From the NCBI GenBank assembly GCA_015655415.1, contig JAATFB010000037.1, forward strand, positions 1-54,444: a stretch of 54,444 bases of DNA, in the 5' to 3' direction. The notes beneath the pieces are model-generated. The model worked only from the letters and a program-made list of their open reading frames with translations, ran no database searches and had not been told where the DNA came from. Below are positions 51,457-54,444 of the stretch, piece by piece (the stretch's first letter is position 1; each line of letters opens with the position of its first letter). Both the position numbers and the translations under genes were made by a program. Source of the stretch: Actinomycetales bacterium (lineage in GTDB: Bacteria > Actinomycetota > Actinomycetes > Actinomycetales > Microbacteriaceae).

Positions 51457-51652
51457 CGAAGACCGGCTGACGGCCGGCCGCGCCGACGCGGTACGGCCCG
51501 ACTACCCCCGTAAGGGGCGGCGTTCTGAGGTGCGGTGACGGCGCTCCCCACGGCATGATGGCAGTTGCGGCCGACGGCGGGCGGAACCACGTCCGGACCC
51601 GCGGGCATTCCGGTCGGGACGCATCCGTCGGGCGTACACAGGGGGGCGACGC

Positions 51653-54444
51653 ATGCACAGGGTCTCGTTACGGGTGAGGGTGACCAGCATCCTGGCGGCG
51701 GGCCTCATGGTCGTCAGCGGGCTGTTCATCGGGGCGGCTCCGGCCGCGGCCGCAGACGGGGCCCTGGAGATCTCGAAGACCGTCAACGGCGGGCAGACCG
51801 CGACGCTGTCGCCCGGCGACGAGTTCACCTTCCAGATCCGCGTGGGCTGCGACGATGTGGACTGCGTCAACGCGGCGGCGACGGACACCCTTCCCGCCGA
51901 GTTCGCGGGCTTCACCCTCGTCTCCACGACCGTCACGCCGCAGGACCCCACGGCATGGCGTCTGGCGACCACGGGCTGCACCGGCGGCGTCGTCACCGCC
52001 GACCCGCCGTGCACCACGACCCTCTCGTTCATCCGGAACCTCGGCGGCGGCCAGGTGGGCCTCGCCGCCGGCACGTCGTACTCCCTGTCGATGACGCTGA
52101 GAGTGCCCGCGAACCTCCCGCCCACCTGGCAGTACAACGGGCAGGCGATCACGAACCGGGCGAGTGCGGCCGCGGACAATGCGGCCACGCAGTCCAGCCA
52201 GGCCAGCGTGACCGTGAACGTGCCGGTCTCGGTCGACACGGCGACCACCAAGAGCTGGTCGCCGACCACGGAGCAGTTCTCGCCCGGCGCCCAGTCCACC
52301 GTGGCCCTCACCACGCAGAACGCGTCCAACGTCCCCGCCTCCTCCCTCGTCGTGCAGGAGCCGTCGACGGCGACAGACGGCGCGACCGCCCTCGACCCCG
52401 GCAACCCATTCCTGTACACCGACTTCGCCGGGCTGGGCGCGATCACGTTGCCCGAGGGTGCGACCGAGGTTCGCGTCGACGCCTACGCGTCCGACCCGGT
52501 CACGGGCGAATACAGCTGGGTGCAGGGCGACGCGGGTCCACCCGACGATGTGGCCGTCCCGGTTCCGGACGCGGCGGTCGCCGGTCTGCGCGTCACCTTC
52601 CTGGACGAGTCGGGCGATCCGGTGATGGTGCCAGGCGGCGCGGCGGGAGGCGTGGACATCCAGCTCGCGCAACGCCAGTCCAACCGGGACACGGGCGCGT
52701 CGTTGGAGGGCGGGTGGACCGCCGCTAACACTGCGTCCGGCACCGTCACGGTTCCCGGTCACGCCCCAGCGACGAAGGACGCCTCCGCCAGCCACACCGT
52801 GACACCCGTCACGATCGCCGTGCGGGCCGGCAAGTCGTTCGCACCCGACCGCATACCCGCCGGTGAGCCGGCCGTCGGCACCATCACGGCCACCAACGCG
52901 TCGGATGGCCCGCTCGCATCCCTGACCGTCTCGGACCACGACTACTTCACGCGGACGCTGCGATTCACCGGCTTCTCGGCGCCCCCGACCTTCCCGGCGG
53001 GGTCGACGGGTGCGCACATCACCTGGCGGTACGGGGACGGCTCCACCTCGACGCAGGACTTCGCCAGCGGTGACACGCCGGCTGCCGACCCGCCGGCCGG
53101 CAGCTGGGTCACCGGGTTCGACATCGTGTTCGATGGCCCGATCCAGCAGAACGCGGCGGCATCCGTGCCGTTCCAGGTGGTTCCGGACATCGACTTCGTC
53201 CCCGACGGAGAGGGCTTCGTGACGACGACGAACAGCGTCGACGTCACCGGCACCAGCGGGACGAAGACCGCGGAGGACTCGCACGATGCCGACCTGAGCG
53301 TCTACGCACCCGACATCGACCTCCAGTTCGCAAAGACCGTCCTGCCGAGCACTCCCGTCGCGCCGGGCGGAACGGTCGTGTCGGAGCTGAGAGCCACGAC
53401 GAGCACCGACTCCGCGTTCGTGAGGCCCACGTCCATCACCGTGGACGACACCGCGCCGAGCCCCCACCAGGCTTCGAGCCTGTGGAACGCGTTCAACCCG
53501 GTCGAGATCGCGCCCACCGCGATACCCGAGGGCTCGACGCTGACGATCCGTTACACGACCGACGACGGCGACAGCTGGCAGGACCTCACCGCGTGCGGTC
53601 CGGTGAGCAACCCGCCCGCCGCATCGTACTCGTGCGACATCCCCGCTGCGCTCCAGGACCAGATCACGGGCCTGCGGTTCGTCTTCACGAACTCCGCAGG
53701 CTTCCCGCAGGGCACCACCGTGCAGCCGAACGTGAGCTTCCAGGCGCGCGCGGACCAGCGCTACGGCGGCGACCCCACGAGCGTTCCGGATGCCGGACCC
53801 TCCGACTACGTCAACGTCGCGACGGCGCAGGGCCAGGGCACCGTGGGCGGCGAGACGATCACCAGCAGTGTGGCCGAAGGCCAGGACGACGCGCAGATCG
53901 AGACCCACACGGGGCAGGGACAGCTGATCGTGGGGAAGCGCTGGACCGACCCGTCGTCGTTCAGCGCGGATCTCTCCTCCGTCGACAGCCAGTCCGGGGA
54001 GCAGGCGGGAACCGTGCTCAACTGGGGCGTCAACTCGACCGGCTTCGGAGCGCTGACGGTGTCCGACTCGACCGTGACGGGCGACGTCCCCGCTCCCCCC
54101 TCCGACACCGTCTACCAGGCCTTCGACCTCGCCGCGATCGCGCCGATCACGACGGCGCAGGACCCATTGCTGAGGTGGGACGTCGTCACGCAGATACAGC
54201 TCTACGAGGGCGGCTGGCAGACGGTCACGCCGCCGCCAGGCGGATGGATGGGGGCCAACGGATTCCTCGGCTACACCCTGACGGCCGATCAGCGGGCGAA
54301 CACCATCTCCGTGCGGATCACGGTTGCACCGAACGACGCTGCACGCGCACTCAGCACCGATCCGACACGGCCGGCCGTCGGCTCGGGCATCTCGGCGAGC
54401 TCCACGGCACGTCAGTTCGACCTCGTGTGGACCCTACGGAACAC
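51653..54444 (+). CDS. Large secreted surface protein with repeated DUF11-like domains (3' end outside window)
   Basis: The frame from ATG 51653 stays open for 930 codons to the last base. The first 30 residues are a signal peptide (MHRVSLRVRVTSILAAGLMV, ending APAAAA). The rest is beta-rich and acidic, without charged clusters, and repeats a pattern of about 150-250 residues: LEISKTVNGGQTATLSPGDE with FTFQIRVGC, then VDTATTKSWSPTTEQFSPGA, VTIAVRAGKSFAPDRIPAGE, LQFAKTVLPSTPVAPGGTVV and IVGKRWTDPSSFSADLSSVD. Each opens with a strand-Lys-x-(Y/F)-type segment as in DUF11 and isopeptide-forming adhesin domains. The C-terminus, where an LPXTG or membrane anchor would be expected, is not in the window. 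GGGGGG lies 6 bases before the ATG. Confidence 0.85.
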   Translation, partial: MHRVSLRVRVTSILAAGLMVVSGLFIGAAPAAAADGALEISKTVNGGQTATLSPGDEFTFQIRVGCDDVDCVNAAATDTLPAEFAGFTLVSTTVTPQDPTAWRLATTGCTGGVVTADPPCTTTLSFIRNLGGGQVGLAAGTSYSLSMTLRVPANLPPTWQYNGQAITNRASAAADNAATQSSQASVTVNVPVSVDTATTKSWSPTTEQFSPGAQSTVALTTQNASNVPASSLVVQEPSTATDGATALDPGNPFLYTDFAGLGAITLPEGATEVRVDAYASDPVTGEYSWVQGDAGPPDDVAVPVPDAAVAGLRVTFLDESGDPVMVPGGAAGGVDIQLAQRQSNRDTGASLEGGWTAANTASGTVTVPGHAPATKDASASHTVTPVTIAVRAGKSFAPDRIPAGEPAVGTITATNASDGPLASLTVSDHDYFTRTLRFTGFSAPPTFPAGSTGAHITWRYGDGSTSTQDFASGDTPAADPPAGSWVTGFDIVFDGPIQQNAAASVPFQVVPDIDFVPDGEGFVTTTNSVDVTGTSGTKTAEDSHDADLSVYAPDIDLQFAKTVLPSTPVAPGGTVVSELRATTSTDSAFVRPTSITVDDTAPSPHQASSLWNAFNPVEIAPTAIPEGSTLTIRYTTDDGDSWQDLTACGPVSNPPAASYSCDIPAALQDQITGLRFVFTNSAGFPQGTTVQPNVSFQARADQRYGGDPTSVPDAGPSDYVNVATAQGQGTVGGETITSSVAEGQDDAQIETHTGQGQLIVGKRWTDPSSFSADLSSVDSQSGEQAGTVLNWGVNSTGFGALTVSDSTVTGDVPAPPSDTVYQAFDLAAIAPITTAQDPLLRWDVVTQIQLYEGGWQTVTPPPGGWMGANGFLGYTLTADQRANTISVRITVAPNDAARALSTDPTRPAVGSGISASSTARQFDLVWTLRN

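Noticed and set aside
51668-53908. A 746-codon open frame on the minus strand
   Set aside because: It is antisense to the surface-protein frame, which has a signal peptide and domain repeats. Its own translation is Arg/Gly/Val-rich with no family motif; high GC content creates such frames.
1-54444. Search by eye for CRISPR arrays, rRNA genes and prophage genes
   Set aside because: No regularly spaced repeats, no rRNA-like conserved segments and no phage structural or integrase genes were seen.

Overview
The window reads as chromosomal DNA of a high-GC actinobacterium, most likely a Microbacteriaceae-type soil or plant-associated organism. The grounds are ClpC with a UVR segment, a mycobacterial-type ArgA, a DUF2510 protein, GTG starts with GTGA/ATGA overlaps, and many leaderless genes with a TAnnnT box 6-9 nt before the start codon. 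No rRNA and no CRISPR array were seen.

Layout. 1-6.9 kb is housekeeping: 3' part of clpC, argA-type acetyltransferase, a membrane-anchored secreted protein, a DUF2510/HNH nuclease, radA, an SGNH hydrolase and tRNA-Ser(CGA). 7.0-27.3 kb is a large mannose-glycan locus: secreted beta-propeller protein, LacI regulator, GH38 and GH92 alpha-mannosidases, an ABC importer (two permeases and a lipoprotein), GH130, two paralogous SGNH hydrolases, an ABC exporter, a GH78-type enzyme and a six-hairpin glycosidase. Seven copies of a TGTCAACGTTGACA operator, three pairs and one single, tie these units into one regulon. 27.6-38.8 kb is a second sugar regulon marked by three GAAACTAGTT(A/C)C operators: alpha/beta hydrolase, 2-hydroxyacid dehydrogenase, a second LacI regulator, an LplB/YtcP-type importer with its binding protein, a GH28-like enzyme and a DUF2264 protein. 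This suggests an acidic plant polysaccharide of the pectin or glucuronide type.

39.0-42.4 kb is a decay zone: frameshifted MFS gene, IS481 element interrupted by an IS3-family remnant, 5'-truncated SnoaL gene, IS30 scrap and broken TPR gene. 42.8-49.5 kb is regulatory: HAD hydrolase, NTF2-like protein, single-domain response regulator, TetR protein resembling ScbR/ArpA gamma-butyrolactone receptors, OmpR-type response regulator, soluble histidine kinase and an AfsA-type gamma-butyrolactone synthase. GACACC/GGTGTC inverted repeats sit at the promoters of both the receptor and the synthase. This candidate hormone-signalling circuit is the most interesting part of the window. 49.8-54.4 kb holds a beta-lactamase-fold serine hydrolase and a very large secreted surface protein that runs off the end.

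Both sugar loci follow the same logic: a LacI repressor releases palindromic operators, an importer without its own ATPase takes up oligosaccharides, and mostly cytoplasmic glycosidases degrade them. All functions are inferred from sequence motifs and family knowledge; no database search was possible.
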